Source of the DNA: Symbiodinium natans
Taxonomy: Eukaryota; Sar; Dinophyceae; Suessiales; Symbiodiniaceae
Reading direction: 5' to 3'
Assembly (NCBI GenBank): GCA_905221605.1
Contig: CAJNDS010001668.1
Coordinates: 248,001-312,000, forward strand
DNA length: 64,000 nt
Part shown: positions 49,715 to 61,095 of the stretch, in pieces
Layout: the number at the start of each line of letters is the position of its first letter
Numbering within the stretch: the first letter of the stretch is position 1
Translations under genes and position numbers: made by a program
The notes under the pieces: model-generated
The model's input: only the letters and a program-made list of their open reading frames with translations
The model's database searches: none
Told to the model about the DNA's origin: nothing

Positions 49715-50165
49715 TCGTATATATTCTCTAAATATGAATATAAATATGTGTTCTTATGTTCTTGTTTTCTTAATTTCGGTATTGTGGATTGTTTTTCGTT
49801 TATATATACCTTTATGTTTTCATATCAGGCAGTTATCATACTAGTCTCACTGTATTCATTATATCATGATATTAGTTGTAATTAATGTTCGGTTCTCAAT
49901 TTTTGTTTTGTTATCGTTTTACATAATGGTACTGTTACACTATTCTGTATTTCCATTTCGAATGCGTATACAGTATGTGATTCTAAGTCAAGAGAATAAT
50001 TGGTTAAGATATCATGTTATTGCATTAGCATACTCTTATACCTTTACGTGTTTATATCTTTCTATTTTTCCAATGTTAAACGCTTCTTATCAATTTGTGC
50101 TTTGTTGATATGTTTTTGTGGTCTGTTTATGTAATTACATGATCACCTTATCGCGTTATTACATT
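49715..50165. other. AT-rich block, left part
   Basis: Composition drops sharply to AT-rich, with recurring words such as TTATGTTCTTG, TTATCATG and ATTACAT. Short open frames read hydrophobic residues, as AT-rich DNA does. No organelle gene was recognised. Confidence 0.7.
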
Positions 50166-50829
50166 CTCATCGCTTGCGGAGGCGGGCTGCCCCAGTTTCG
50201 AGCTAAGCCCCTTCAGGCCCCTTGAAGCCCCTTTTCAGCGCCTTTAGACGCTTTTAAGTGCCTTGTCGCACAAGTGCCTGTTTTGCCCAGAATTCTGCTG
50301 AAGCGTCGAAAGCGTCGAAAGCGTCGAAACCGTCGCCTTCATCATGGACAAGCGCCTATTCCTCCCATGGTCTTTACGCACCCATACGCGCCTTGGAGCG
50401 TTTTCAAGGGCCTCCAAAGCCGATGAAGCGCTTCTAAGGGCATTGAAACGTCCCCAACCTTCTGTAAACATAAGATGCGTGTACAGACTTCTGGAGGTTT
50501 AAAGAGGCGCACAGAGGCTTCTAGCAGCTCAGTGTCCCGCTTTGGCCGAAACTCATGAGGTCCGACCCAAAGAGGCTGAGAGGGTTCAAGAGGCCTGGAA
50601 CCAGGCCACGAAAACTAGAGTCTTTTCGATCCGGAAATCCGGAATAGAGGCTTACAGAGGCTTAAAGAGGCTGAAAGAGGCTTAAAGAGGCTTAAAGAGG
50701 CTTAACGAGGGAGCCTTGAAAGAGGCTTAAGGAAGCTTCAAGAGGCGTGGAAAAAATGGAGGCGTCCACGGAAAAGAGGCTTAGAGGCGGCTTGACGCAA
50801 AATTGCAACCCCTGTACCCCGGGCCAGGA
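50166..50829. repeat. GC-richer insert with AGAGGCTTAA minisatellite
   Basis: It begins with CCCCTT/GCCCCTTGAAG words, has AAGCGTCG units near 50,302-50,330, and an AGAGGCTTAA array at about 50,645-50,735. It separates two AT-rich blocks of similar character. Confidence 0.8.
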
Positions 50830-51271
50830 GCTACATTCTTATATTTTCACATGATTGCATTACAACATGCTTGGGCATTGCATTATTGTGTTTTTTGCAT
50901 TTTTGCATTCTTGCATTATGTCATTGTTATATGATTCTATTGTTGCAATATGGCATTTTATGATTTTCAAAATGTCCTATATCATATTGTTTGTATATTT
51001 AATCTCGTTTTGTATTCTTATCTTAATACATAGGAAGTCTGGCATTCTTCTGTTACCACATCACTATCCTACTATCTTGATGTGTTATTCTGCTCTTCTA
51101 CAGTTGTAAATTATGCTGTTGTTACGTACTTATGTTCTTGTGTTCCTGTTCCTGTGTATATTTTTCATTATGTTACCATACCATACTAGCCAATAGATCA
51201 TTATGTTCTTACACTTGTCTGTTTGGTATTCTGTTATATTACTGCAGCTCCTTCTCAAGAACACATACCAT
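50830..51271. other. AT-rich block, right part
   Basis: The same style of AT-rich sequence as 49,715-50,165 (CATTCTTATATT, TTGCATTATTG, TTGTTATATG). No gene is recognised. Confidence 0.7.
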
Positions 51272-51542
51272 GTACCCTAAACCCTAAACCCTAAACCCTA
51301 AAACCCTAAACCTTAAACCCTAACCCTAAACCCTAAACCCTAAACCCTAAACCCTAAACCCTAAACCCTAAACCCTAAACCCTAAACCCTAAACCCCTAG
51401 ACCCCTAGACCCCTAAACCCTAAACCCTAAACCCTAAACCCTAAACCCTAAACCCTAAACCCTAAACCTAAACCCTAAACCCTAAACCCTAAACCCTAAA
51501 CCCTAAACCCTAAACCCTAAACCCTAAACCCTAAACCCTAAA
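51272..51542. repeat. Long CCCTAAA tract
   Basis: About 270 bp of CCCTAAA, nearly perfect, with a small interruption of CCCCTAGA units near 51,393-51,415. Confidence 0.97.
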
Positions 51543-51549
51543 TGGCAGT

Positions 51550-51551
<2 letters not shown>

Positions 51552-51623
<72 letters not shown>
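51552..51623. repeat. (GT)36 microsatellite
   Basis: 72 bp of uninterrupted GT, directly following the telomere-type tract. Confidence 0.98.
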
Positions 51624-51626
<3 letters not shown>

Positions 51627-52477
51627 GTGCTTTTCACGAAAGCTCCCCCTGGAGAGCTTTCGTTTAATACCCCGTCAGGGCTGGGGCGGAGCCATGGGGG
51701 GGTGTGGGGGGGGGGGCTGGTCAAAAAATCCTGACATTTTCGCGGCGTCCCCGGGCGAATTTGGGGCCCAGGGCGGTTGCCCAAAACGGTTTTTTGGAGC
51801 ATTTTTCGGGTCCTCGGCGTGGACTCGTTTTTATGCCTCTCCGAGGAGAAGCGGGACCGGGCTGATGCTGCTGATGCTCGCGGGGCGGCGTGCTTTGGCG
51901 GGTCGCTGCAGGCCTAAATCTGCCAAAAAAAGGCGCAGCAGGGTCTGCACGACAGTCGCCAATAACTGCGGTCACTCTCGAAGCACCTCTTCAGTTGGTC
52001 CGGGTCCTCCTCCCTGTTTGACCCTGTAGCCCAGATAAACGAAGCGAGTTGAGTTTTCTCCTGTTCCCCGCTTGCAGGGGTCCCCACCCTCATAGCTACA
52101 ATCTGACACACCGCTTTCAACACCCGTATGTGTCGTCGGTCTGACCTCCGAGCTTTTGGCCGTGTCTGTCTATACACGGTAGGTACACTTGTGTAACTTC
52201 CTGTAACTTTGTGTTACTTTTGTGCATGGTGGCTCACTTGAAGCACCGCTTCGCTTTAACCTTTGACTTTGCCACATGAATTGGGTCGGCGCTTTGATCT
52301 CTCGGCGCCTGTCTCTTCCTGCTAGCTCCGTGTCCCCAGTCCTGGACCTACTAGAGCTTTCGTCCCAGCCCGTGGCTCTCAAGTGTACCGTAGCGGCTTG
52401 GAAGGAGATCGCCCCCGGTGAGGGATGCGGCCCGAACTGCACAGCTCCAGAGCAGACTGTCACTTAGTAGCAGAGTG
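51624..52477. other. No gene recognised
   Basis: A short hairpin CGAAAGCTC...GAGAGCTTTCG is at 51,638-51,663. A stretch at 52,276-52,467 has exon-like codon use (GALISRRLSLPASS, then VALKCTVAAWKEIAPG) but no family that I recognise. Confidence 0.4.
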
Positions 52478-52572
52478 GGGTTTAGGGCGGTTTAGGGTTT
52501 AGGGTCTACGGCTAGGGTTTAGGGTTTAGGGTTTGGGGTTTGGGGTTTAGGGTTTAGGGTTTAGGGTCTAGA
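52478..52572. repeat. TTTAGGG tract
   Basis: Telomere-type units in the G-strand orientation, directly upstream of the introner-like array. Confidence 0.92.
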
Positions 52573-52786
52573 GTAGCCTTTAACCTTTTTGGGGTAGTAT
52601 ATAATCCCCTTAGAGTAGGTAACCTTTAACCTTTTTGGGGGTAATAGAATCGCCTTAGAGTAGGTAGCCTTTAACCTTCTTCCAATAGAATCCCCTTAGA
52701 GTAGGTAGGTAACCTTTAACCTTTTTGGGGTCGTATAATCCCCTTAGACTCCCAAACGTTGACCTTTAGCTCCCCTAGGTGCTGGG
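52570..52786 (+). repeat. Introner-like tandem array ending at a splice acceptor
   Basis: Four units of about 45 bp carry TAACCTTTAACCTTTTTGGGG and AATCCCCTTAGAGTAGGTA-type words. A pyrimidine-rich end and CCCCTAG follow at about 52,780, where coding sequence begins. The same words form the apyrase intron at 37,810-37,886. Confidence 0.75.
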
Positions 52787-53233
52787 CATACTAAGGTCAT
52801 GCTCCAGAAGCACCGCCAGCACAAGGGAAAGATGGGGAGCTCCATGCCCTTAAGCCTCTGCAACGGCATCGTGGAGGCCATGACAGATCCCGACCTGGCG
52901 CGCTCCAAACACCTCCTTGGGTTTCTTTGCGACGCGGAGGAACTCCGGGCCAAGCTGCCGGTGATGTCCACGGGCTGCTTCGTCTTCCCCACCGACGACT
53001 TCCTGCACTACTTCATGGATCTCCTTGAGCACCCAAATCCCTACTTCCTTGCCGAGGTGGTGACGGGCTTCCTTTATCCCAAGGTGGACGGCTCCTGCGC
53101 AGCCGCAAGTGTGACAACCATGCGAGGCAACAGCTACCATGGGTGCACTGGCGGCCTACAGGTTCGCAAGCGCTGTGCCCCCATGGAACACGTCGCAGTT
53201 GCTGAGGGCCGCCTGCCATGGTCATGGTTATAG
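52780..53233 (+). CDS. Unidentified exon after an introner-like intron
   Basis: The frame reads AGHTKVMLQKHRQHKGKMG, then NGIVEAMTDPDLARSKHLLG, CFVFPTDDFLHYFMDLLEHP and FLAEVVTGFLYPKVDG, with strongly GC-ending codons typical of a real exon. I do not recognise a family. Real coding probably ends near 53,120, because codon quality falls afterwards and the frame stops at 53,233. Its 5' neighbour exons would lie beyond the telomere-type tract upstream and were not found. Confidence 0.55.
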
Positions 53234-53719
53234 CGGTTCCATGTAGGTTTTTGAGGCAGTCTACCAGAAAAATGCGGGTCTGGGAAAGAAAGACGGACAA
53301 CAAGTGGTACAGCAACAAAGTAACATGAAGGTTCGCGCGCCTTGCGTTTCGGCACCAGCCAACATATTTTCTCAGAAAGGAAATCTGGCTGCGTACTCAG
53401 GTTTTCGCGCAACGCAGGTTGGGGAGCAGAAGAGAGCGCGGCTCTAACTGAAAGCATGTCCGCAACGAAGCTGTGTTGACCCGGCGTCACTTGGAAAAGC
53501 CACCACGAAAGCTACGAAAAAGGCTGCTGCAGGTAAAGGAACTGCCACGTTGATCCCACCCTGTCCTCCAAATCTGTGCAGCCCGAAGTCTCCTCTCTTG
53601 GTGGCTGGAGTTGCCTGACCCTTCCCGATGGGTTGATTCAGCTTTCAAATGGGCTCTAGGGGGGGGGTGGGTAGAGGGGGGGGCTTGGGCGGGGGGATGG
53701 GCTGGGATTTTTAAAGCCC
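53234..53719. other. No gene recognised
   Basis: Intergenic or intronic. A G-rich run is at about 53,659-53,705. Confidence 0.4.
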
Positions 53720-56234
53720 CAAACTCTCGTCTGCGTCCTCAATGGGGCTGAAGACCTGAACCCTGATATCTTTTCCTTCTTGCCGGATGTGTCGCGTCGA
53801 GGCAACTTCCAGATCTTCAAGATTGACCTCGTCCTCGGTGAGAGCGAGCACTATGGTGAACCAGGCTTCTTCAAGCCTACGCCGGAGACAGGGAACGCAC
53901 CAGAGCTGATGCTCCATCCCCGTGTGAAGCCCCAGTTTCCTAGTCCCGGCTCGGATGGCACTGGGCTGCTGGCCATGGACACCGGGTCGGATGCCAATCA
54001 AACTGCGCGGCTTATCACCTGCAGCAATGGCTGCCTCTTGGGAGATACCTTTGAGCTCTACAGTTCCGTAATATGCGCTTGCAGCGATTGCGGGCACAAC
54101 CCTTTCTTCGACTGCGGGACTTGCGCCGGGGGCTGCCCTTCAGAGAGTGACGTCTGTGGCACTTATAAATGGTGCGACAACCCGTACGCCTGCAACTCTG
54201 GGTGCGTATACGGCGAAGCAAGGGTGAATGATGGTAATTGTGATTGTGAGGACGGGACGGTGATGTCACATTCGTTCTTGTCTGGGGGAGAGCCATAAAG
54301 TATAAGAGGCGGAAGAATCCCTCGTACACACACTCCTATGTCCCTCCAGGATCCTCATACTAACCCTAACCAATTCTGAGCTCGGCTTTGCCCTGACAAC
54401 AGCTGAAGTACTGTCTGTGTACAGTACCAAGAAGTTGACCAATGGCACTGATTGCGAGGACTGCGAGGACGAGTTCGGCTTGACTTGCGACTCGTGCGGC
54501 GGGTGCCCGACGGATTGCCAGGACACTCCGGTAGATTGCTCCGCCATTGGGTCCTTTCAATGTACGGATGGCTGCGTGATCCCAGAAGGCATGGTGAACA
54601 ACCGCAGGCGCTCCTGGGGGCACCGGGATTCAGGGTTGAAGAACCTGGATGCACCCTAAACCTTAAACCCTAAAACCTAAGCCCTAAACTCTAAACCCTA
54701 AACCCTAAACCCTAAACCCTAAACCTGGAGCTGGGATCTTAAGGGATGCCATGAGATGCCAGGGATGCAAAATATGGGGGGGTTTTGGCGAAAATTCGAG
54801 GTACCCTATTGGGGCCCTTATGGCAAGGGGATCCAATTCTTCTGGGGGTCTACTGTAGGGGTCCCTATTTTCGTAAACTCCCCTCTGAGGTATCTTCCTT
54901 CTAAGAAGCAACTCGTGATTGCGAGCTCTCCGGAAAGCTTTGTGCAAGCAGGTGCGACTGCTCGCAATGCGAGGACGAGGAGTTGTACACCTGTGAGACA
55001 TGCGGGTATCCTTGCCCAACCACCTGTGGTCCTTTCAACAAACCGGAGTGTCTTCTCCTGAATGCGCCAGGAACCCAGTCACATTGGAGAGCGAGAGTTG
55101 TCACTTGTGTTGAGGCACATCTTCTGGTAGGTGGAGATGCTTCTGAGGCTTCATGCTGTTGTTCTGTTCACAGGATGCTTCCAGACGGTGTCAGTGTGGC
55201 TCCCAGCCGGCCGTGGACAATCCCACTGCGGTTCTACCTGTGCGATCTGCCTGGTACTCCAGTGGTGGCGAACCGGGAGCCTGAAACTGGATTGAGCACT
55301 TGGGTTTCGGGTGTATTGTTTTACTTCGGTTTTGCTATACACTTCTCTCCTTTTTAAGTTGCCAATGTCCAGCCGCCTGCCACTGGAGCGCTGTCAAGGT
55401 GACTTCGCAGATGCTCTCCGACCAGATTGCCCAACTGAACTCTGATTTCAGTGGCTCTACCTCCTGTGGCGTCGGACCGTACTACAATCTCTCCCTGGCG
55501 GACACCAAGGTGCAGTTCGCGCTGGAAGGAGTCGTCGAGATTGAGCATGCAGCATGTATGAACTGCACGAACCTTTCGCACCTGACCGCGAACATTCAAG
55601 GCATGGGAAGTGAGAGCACTCCAAAGTGTTAGGGGTTCAGCTCGTTGCATGGCCCCAATGGCACCGCCTTGTTTAGACATTTCCCTCGTGTTCTCCGGTG
55701 CGCAGTGTTTTTCTTTCAGGCCTGCAGCGTGAGGATGGCTTGATCAAGGTCGCAGCGTGTGACTTGGCGTCGAGCGGGATTCTCGGCAAGGCCGGCTTGC
55801 CTGGGTCTTCCGACGCCTACCGGCTCACAGTGGTGGATGATCGCAGCCTGCCGGGAGGCAGCCTGCTCTCCTACAACCAGGGGAAAACGCTGACGCACGA
55901 ACTGGGCCATTACTTCGGGCTCTACCACACCTTCCAAAAAGGCTGCGATCAGTCTTCGAACTCGGATTACGTCGCAGACACAGCTATGGAAGAGGAGGCG
56001 AACTATGGTTCTTGCGCCACTTATCGCAGCACCTGTGGTTCGGGAGACCCTGTGCACAACTTCATGGACTACTCTGACGATGCTTGCATGTGCACTTTTA
56101 CGCAAGACCAAGCAGAGCGAGTCTGGTACTTGGTCCGCTGCTTGCCAGAAACCAGTTTCGTACCCGTCGTAACCGTAGCGTTGCCAGGGGTAGCATGCAA
56201 CTGCCGAGCCAAGGAGATCTTCAACCTGACCTGA
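53720..56234 (+). CDS. Cys-rich secreted metallopeptidase, M43 (pappalysin-like), several exons
   Basis: Exon 1 (about 53,720-54,255) has NPDIFSFLPDVSRRGN and Cys-rich CSDCGHNPFFDCGTC. Exons near 54,447-54,603 and 54,950-55,080 carry similar modules (EDCEDEFGLTCDSCGGC; DCSQCEDEELYTCETC). An exon near 55,395-55,618 has SQMLSDQIAQLNSDFSG, typical of the region before the M43 catalytic core. The last exon (about 55,719-56,200) has HELGHYFGLYH (HExxHxxGxxH zinc site, 55,896-55,928) and the Met-turn NFMDYSDDACM. M43 enzymes are secreted zinc endopeptidases. All metal ligands and the catalytic Glu are present. Exon limits are estimates. A TIR element and a telomere-type tract lie in the introns. 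The signal peptide must be further upstream. The frame stops at 56,234, but a shift of frame there would continue into the Thr-rich tract. Confidence 0.82.
54654..54726. repeat. CCCTAAA tract inside an intron
   Basis: Ten or so telomere-type units between two Cys-rich coding segments of the metallopeptidase gene. Confidence 0.93.
54769..54884 (-). repeat. Short TIR element, second copy, inside an intron
   Basis: The reverse complement of this segment matches 42,463-42,558 at both ends (GTTTACGAAAATAGGG; TTTCGCCAAAACCCC) and in part of the middle. It lies between coding segments of the metallopeptidase gene. Confidence 0.72.
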
Positions 56235-57810
56235 TGATCACCACCACCAGCACCACCGCCACCACCAGCGCCACCACCGCCACCACCGCCACCACCAGCG
56301 CCACCACCGCCACCACCAGCGCCACGACCGCCACCACCAGCGCCACCACCAGCGCCACCACCAGCGCCACCAGCGCCACCAGCAGCGCCACCACCGCCAC
56401 CACCAGCGCCACCACCGCCACCACCGCCACCACCGCCACCACCGCCACCACCAGCGCCACCACCGCCACCACCAGCGCCACCACCGCCACCACCAGCGCC
56501 ACCACCGCCACCACCAGCGCCACCACCAGCGCCACCACCAGCGCCACCAGCGCCACCAGCAGCGCCACCACCGCCACCACCAGCGCCACCACCGCCACCA
56601 CCGCCACCACCGCCACCACCGCCACCACCAGCGCCACCACCGCCACCACCAGCGCCACCACCGCCACCACCAGCGCCACCACCGCCACCACCAGCGCCAC
56701 CACCGCCACCACCAGCGCCACCGCCGCCACCACCAGCGCCACCACCGCCACCACCAGCGCCACCACCGCCACCAAGCGCCCCACCTCCAACACCAGCGCA
56801 CCACCGCCACCACAGCGCACCACCAGCGCCACCACCAGCAGCCACCAGCGCCACAGCAGCGCCACCACCGCCACCACCCAGCGCACCACCGCCACACAAC
56901 CGCCACCAAAGCCAACCACCGCACACACCGCGCCAACCACCGCCCCACCAGCGCCACCACCGCCCACACCAGCGCCACCACCAGCGCCACCACCAGCGCC
57001 ACCAGCAGCGCCACCACCGCCACCCCACCCAGCGCCACCACCGCCACCACCGCCACCCGACACCACCCCACCACCGCCACCACAGAGCCACCACCGCCAC
57101 CCCACAGCGCCACCACCGCCACCCCATCCAGGCGCCACCACCGGCCACACCCAGCGCCACAGCGCCACCACCAGCGCCACCACCGCCACACAGCGCAACC
57201 ACAGGCCACACAGCGCCACCAACCAGCGGCCCCCACCAGCGCAACCACCAGCGCCACCACCGCCACCACCAGCGCACCAACCGCCACGACCGCCACCACC
57301 AGCGCCACCACCAGCGCCACCACCAGCGCCACCAGCGCCACCAGCAGCGCCACCACCGCCACCACCAGCGCCACCACCGCCACCACCGCCACCACCGCCA
57401 CCACCGCCACCACCAGCGCCACCACCGCCACCACCAGCGCCACCACCGCCACCACCAGCGCCACCACCGCCACCACCAGCGCCACCACCAGCGCCACCAC
57501 CAGCGCCACCAGCGCCACCAGCAGCGCCACCACCGCCACCACCAGCGCCACCACCGCCACCACCGCCACCACCGCCACCACCGCCACCACCAGCGCCACC
57601 ACCGCCACCACCAGCGCCACCACCGCCACCACCAGCGCCACCACCGCCACCACCAGCGCCACCACCGCCACCACCAGCGCCACCGCCGCCACCACCAGCG
57701 CCACCACCGCCACCACCAGCGCCACCACCGCCACCACCGCCACCACCAGCGCCACCACCGCCACCACCAGTGCCACCACCGCCACCGCCATCAGCGGCAC
57801 CACGATCACC
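56235..57810 (+). repeat. ACC/GCC/AGC minisatellite encoding a Thr/Ala/Ser tract
   Basis: About 1.6 kb of CCACCACCAGCGCCACCACC-type units. Longer blocks of about 190 bp recur near 56,333, 56,519, 57,300 and 57,480, separated by a degenerate middle (56,770-57,270). In one plus frame it reads TTTSATTATT, a mucin-like linker, and the adjacent coding frames on both sides are Thr-rich too. Other frames give poly-Pro or poly-Gly-Ala and the minus strand gives Trp/Arg or Val-Ala runs, all artefacts. It probably encodes a glycosylated linker; frame continuity through the whole tract was not verified. Confidence 0.8.
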
Positions 57811-60540
57811 GTGACAACAGCACCGGACGTCACGGCCACAACCACACTCACTGGCACTGCTGAAACTACCACCACCACGACTGTTTTTGCCACGGTGGAT
57901 GCATCTGTGGGTGGTACAGAGGCCGGGTACGAGGGCGTAGCCGTGACAGCCAATGGCAAGGCGGTCTTCGCCCCAGGCCGGGACTACTTTCACATCTGCC
58001 AGAACTTCGACAATACTCGGGTTGGCATCTTGGATCTTGCAACGAGCCAGTGGGAGACCTTTCAACTGACAGATTGCGGCGTTGATCCTCCCACCCCGCT
58101 GCCTGCAAACGGCTGGAGAGGCGCGGCAGCTGTCGGCAACAAAGTCGTCTTTGCACCCGCCGATCAATGGCATGAGCCGAACATCGCGAAGGCGGTCGTT
58201 GGCATTTTCGATGTTGGGGTACAGCCCTACACCTTCACCCGTGTTGACATCACCAACAATGTGACGGTGTCAGACACCCGGGAACTCTTCAATGGCGCAG
58301 TGGCGATCGGCTCCGTGGTGGTCTTTACACCACACAACAGCGGCTTCGTTGGCGTCTACGACCTCAGCAACACCGCCCAACCCTACAGGCAGGCGGTGCC
58401 AAACGGAGGCTTAGCGCCTGGGGGCTTGACCGATGCGGTGGCTGTGGGCAACAAGGCCGTGTTCTGCCCGTATAGGCATACGAAGGTGGTGACCTTCGAG
58501 CCCGGACCAGATACCTTCGAGATCACAGACGTCTCCGGCAAGGTTACCTATGATGACTATGGCTTCCATGGGGCTGCAGCAGTCGGCACCAAGGTCTATT
58601 GTGCCCCATGGTATGAGAAGGCCATTGGCGTCTACGACGTGGAGACTCGGGCATTTGACTTGGTGGCCGCGGCTGTGTTCCAAAGCAATCCTACCTACAG
58701 CTTCTACTCGGCAGCATCCCTCGGCCCCATCGTCTACTTCGCCCCAGCGATAGGCGATGTGGTCCTTTCACTGGACACACGAGACAACTCCACAGCAACC
58801 AATGCAGGGCATGGTGCGCGCACCAACGGCGGCCCCAGCGGCGGCATCTATTCCTACTACTCGGGCACGGCAGTCATGGGGGCCAACAGCGGGTCCGGGA
58901 CGGTGATCTTCTCACCTTTGGTCGCCAGGGACGTGCTGCTCATCCGCGTCGGGATCGCCAGCACCACTGCCACCACCGCCACCAGCACCACCGCCGTCAG
59001 CACCACAACCACAACCACACTCACCAGCACTGCTGAAACTACCATCACCACGACCGTTTTTGCCACAGTGGCTGCGTCTGTGGGTGGTATACAGGCCGGG
59101 TACGAGGGCGTAGCCGTGACAGCCAATGGCAAGGCGGTCTTCGCCCCAGGCCGGGACTACTTTCACATCTGCCAGAACTTCGACAATACTCGGGTTGGCA
59201 TCTTGGATCTTGCAACGAGCCAGTGGGAGACCTTTCAACTGACAGATTGCGGCGTTGATCCTCCCACCCCGCTGCCTGCAAACGGCTGGAGAGGCGCGGC
59301 AGCTGTCGGCAACAAAGTCGTCTTTGCACCCGCCGATCAATGGCATGAGCCGAACATCGCGAAGGCGGTCGTTGGCATTTTCGATGTTGGGGTACAGCCC
59401 TACACCTTCACCCGTGTTGACATCACCAACAATGTGACGGTGTCAGACACCCGGGAACTCTTCAATGGCGCAGTGGCGATCGGCTCCGTGGTGGTCTTTA
59501 CACCACACAACAGCGGCTTCGTTGGCGTCTACGACCTCAGCAACACCGCCCAACCCTACAGGCAGGCGGTGCCAAACGGAGGCTTAGCGCCTGGGGGCTT
59601 GACCGATGCGGTGGCTGTGGGCAACAAGGCCGTGTTCTGCCCGTATAGGCGTAAGAAGGTGGTGACCTTCGAGCCCGGACCAGATACCTTCGAGATCACA
59701 GACGTCTCCGGCAAGGTTACCTATGATGACTATGGCTTCCATGGGGCTGCAGCAGTCGGCACCAAGGTCTATTGTGCCCCATGGAATGAGAAGGCCATTG
59801 GCGTCTACGACGTGGAGACTGGGGCATTTGACTTGGTGGCCGCGGCGGTGTTCCAAAGCAATCCTTCCTACAGCTTCTACTCGGCAGCATCCCTCGGCCC
59901 CATCGTCTACTTCGCCCCAGCGGTAGGCGATGTGGTCCTGTCCCTGGACACACGAGACAACTCCATAGCAACCAATCCATGGCACGGTGCACACACCAGG
60001 GGCCGCTATTCCTACTACTCGGGCACGGCAGTCATGGGGGCCGACAGCTGGTCCGGGACGGTGATCTTCTCGCCCTTGGACGCCAGCGACGTGCTGCTCA
60101 TCCGGGTCGGGACCGTGACCTCCACGGAGCTTCAGCAGGATATTGCCGCAGGGTCCAGGAACATACCCGTGGCAGACGTGAGTGACTTCAAGGTCGGTGA
60201 CACCATCCGCATCTCGGACGCGAGCGCATCAGAGACCCGAACAGTCATCGACATCGTCGTCGGCCCGGCCCTGATTGAGCAGCACTCCCACAAGAGAGCC
60301 ACGTCCACTCCTGGCATCCTGGTCCTGGATGCCCCTCTTGCGAACGCCTACCAGGCGCAAGAGTCGGCAAGTGTGGCCATCTCCGAATCGGTAAGCTTCA
60401 CCAACCAGCCATCACTGGCGGGGCTCTACTGCTATGATGCCCACAACAAAACTAGCAACGCCTATGCCACCTGGCAGCCCAGTGGTGCCCTTGTTGCCCT
60501 CTTTTTGGGGGGGGTTCAAGGTTCGCTTGTCAAGGAGCAA
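57811..60540 (+). CDS. Secreted-type protein with two tandem beta-propeller-like domains
   Basis: A 915-codon frame opens in Thr-rich sequence without an ATG (GTG at 57,811), so its true start is upstream. It contains two near-identical domains of about 375 residues (57,894-58,957 and 59,067-60,118, offset 1,173 bp), each joined by a short Thr tract. Each domain repeats GAAAVGNKVVFAPAD- and VGIFDV-like strands every 45-50 residues, the pattern of a five- to seven-bladed propeller. A C-terminal domain has IPVADVSDFKVGDTIRI and LVLDAPLANAYQA, a beta-rich module I cannot name. The last 20 or so codons (from about 60,490) look like intron read-through. Very high identity points to a recent duplication or gene conversion. 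Confidence 0.8.
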
Positions 60541-60560
60541 ACCATAGCAAACCCCTAAAC
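60490..60560 (+). repeat. Introner-like intron start
   Basis: CTTTTTGGGGGGGGTTCAAGG and GAGCAAACCATAGCAAACCCC resemble the intron at 61,291-61,412 (TTTTTTGGGGGTTCAAGGTT, then AACGAAACCCCCC). It runs into a telomere-type tract. Confidence 0.55.
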
Positions 60561-60772
60561 CCTACACCCTAAAACCTAAACCCTAAACCCTAAATCCGAA
60601 ACCCTAAACCCTAAACCCCAAACCCCACCAAGGCCAAACTCCAAGACGTCGCAAGCCGCGAGGTGTGCCAGCAGATTTGCGCCTCGGATGCGAAGTGCAA
60701 CTTCTACGGCTACCACGGCTCCGCAAATGCTCTGGAGGCTGAGTTTTAGGGTTTAGGGTTTAGGGTTTAGGG
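60556..60772. repeat. Telomere-type tracts around an exon
   Basis: CCCTAAA units at about 60,556-60,626 and TTTAGGG units at 60,747-60,772 flank an exon-like segment in opposite orientations. Confidence 0.9.
60627..60746 (+). CDS. PAN/Apple-like exon
   Basis: The frame reads KLQDVASREVCQQICASDAK, then CNFYGYHGSANALEAEF. Spaced Cys residues (VCQQICASDAKC) with an aromatic F-Y pair are typical of PAN/Apple domains, which bind protein or sugar. It has the same strand and style as the exons before and after. Confidence 0.6.
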
Positions 60773-60904
60773 TCTTATGGTAAATCGCAAGCGGTAGTAA
60801 GACAAATAGAGGAGAAGTCCCAGAGAGAAGCTCGCCGAAATCACATAGCAGCAGAATTCGCACAGTAAAGGAAAAGAAAGAAGAAAGCCCCCGCTTTTCT
60901 TGCC

Positions 60905-61095
60905 GCAGGGCGGCCTCCGGCCCCCCCCCCCCCCCAAGAGCCCCTTCTGCCAGGCCCCCAGTCGGTGCTACAACTGTGCCCTCTACGAGAGCTGCGAGTA
61001 CCAGCGCGAGTCGGTGTGCAAGGACGTCACCCCGCCCTCGAACTTCGTGAAGAATCCCAGAGACACGGCGGCCCGGAGACTTCGAGGCACTTGGT
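60905..61095 (+). CDS. Cys-rich exon, PAN-like
   Basis: The frame contains CYNCALYESCEYQRESVC, followed by KDVTPPSNFVKNPRDTAARR. Cys spacing suggests a disulfide-rich extracellular module. It ends at a GT (GGTAAGAG, about 61,094), a usable splice donor. Confidence 0.55.

Noticed and set aside
49715-51271. Mitochondrial or plastid gene transfer
   Set aside because: AT-rich, but no recognisable organelle protein or rRNA segment; left as a finding on composition only.
56069-57959. Minus-strand frames of 400-650 codons rich in Val-Ala, Trp-Arg or Gly-Ala
   Set aside because: They are the antisense of the ACC/GCC/AGC minisatellite, which keeps all frames open; the plus-strand Thr frame fits the neighbouring genes.
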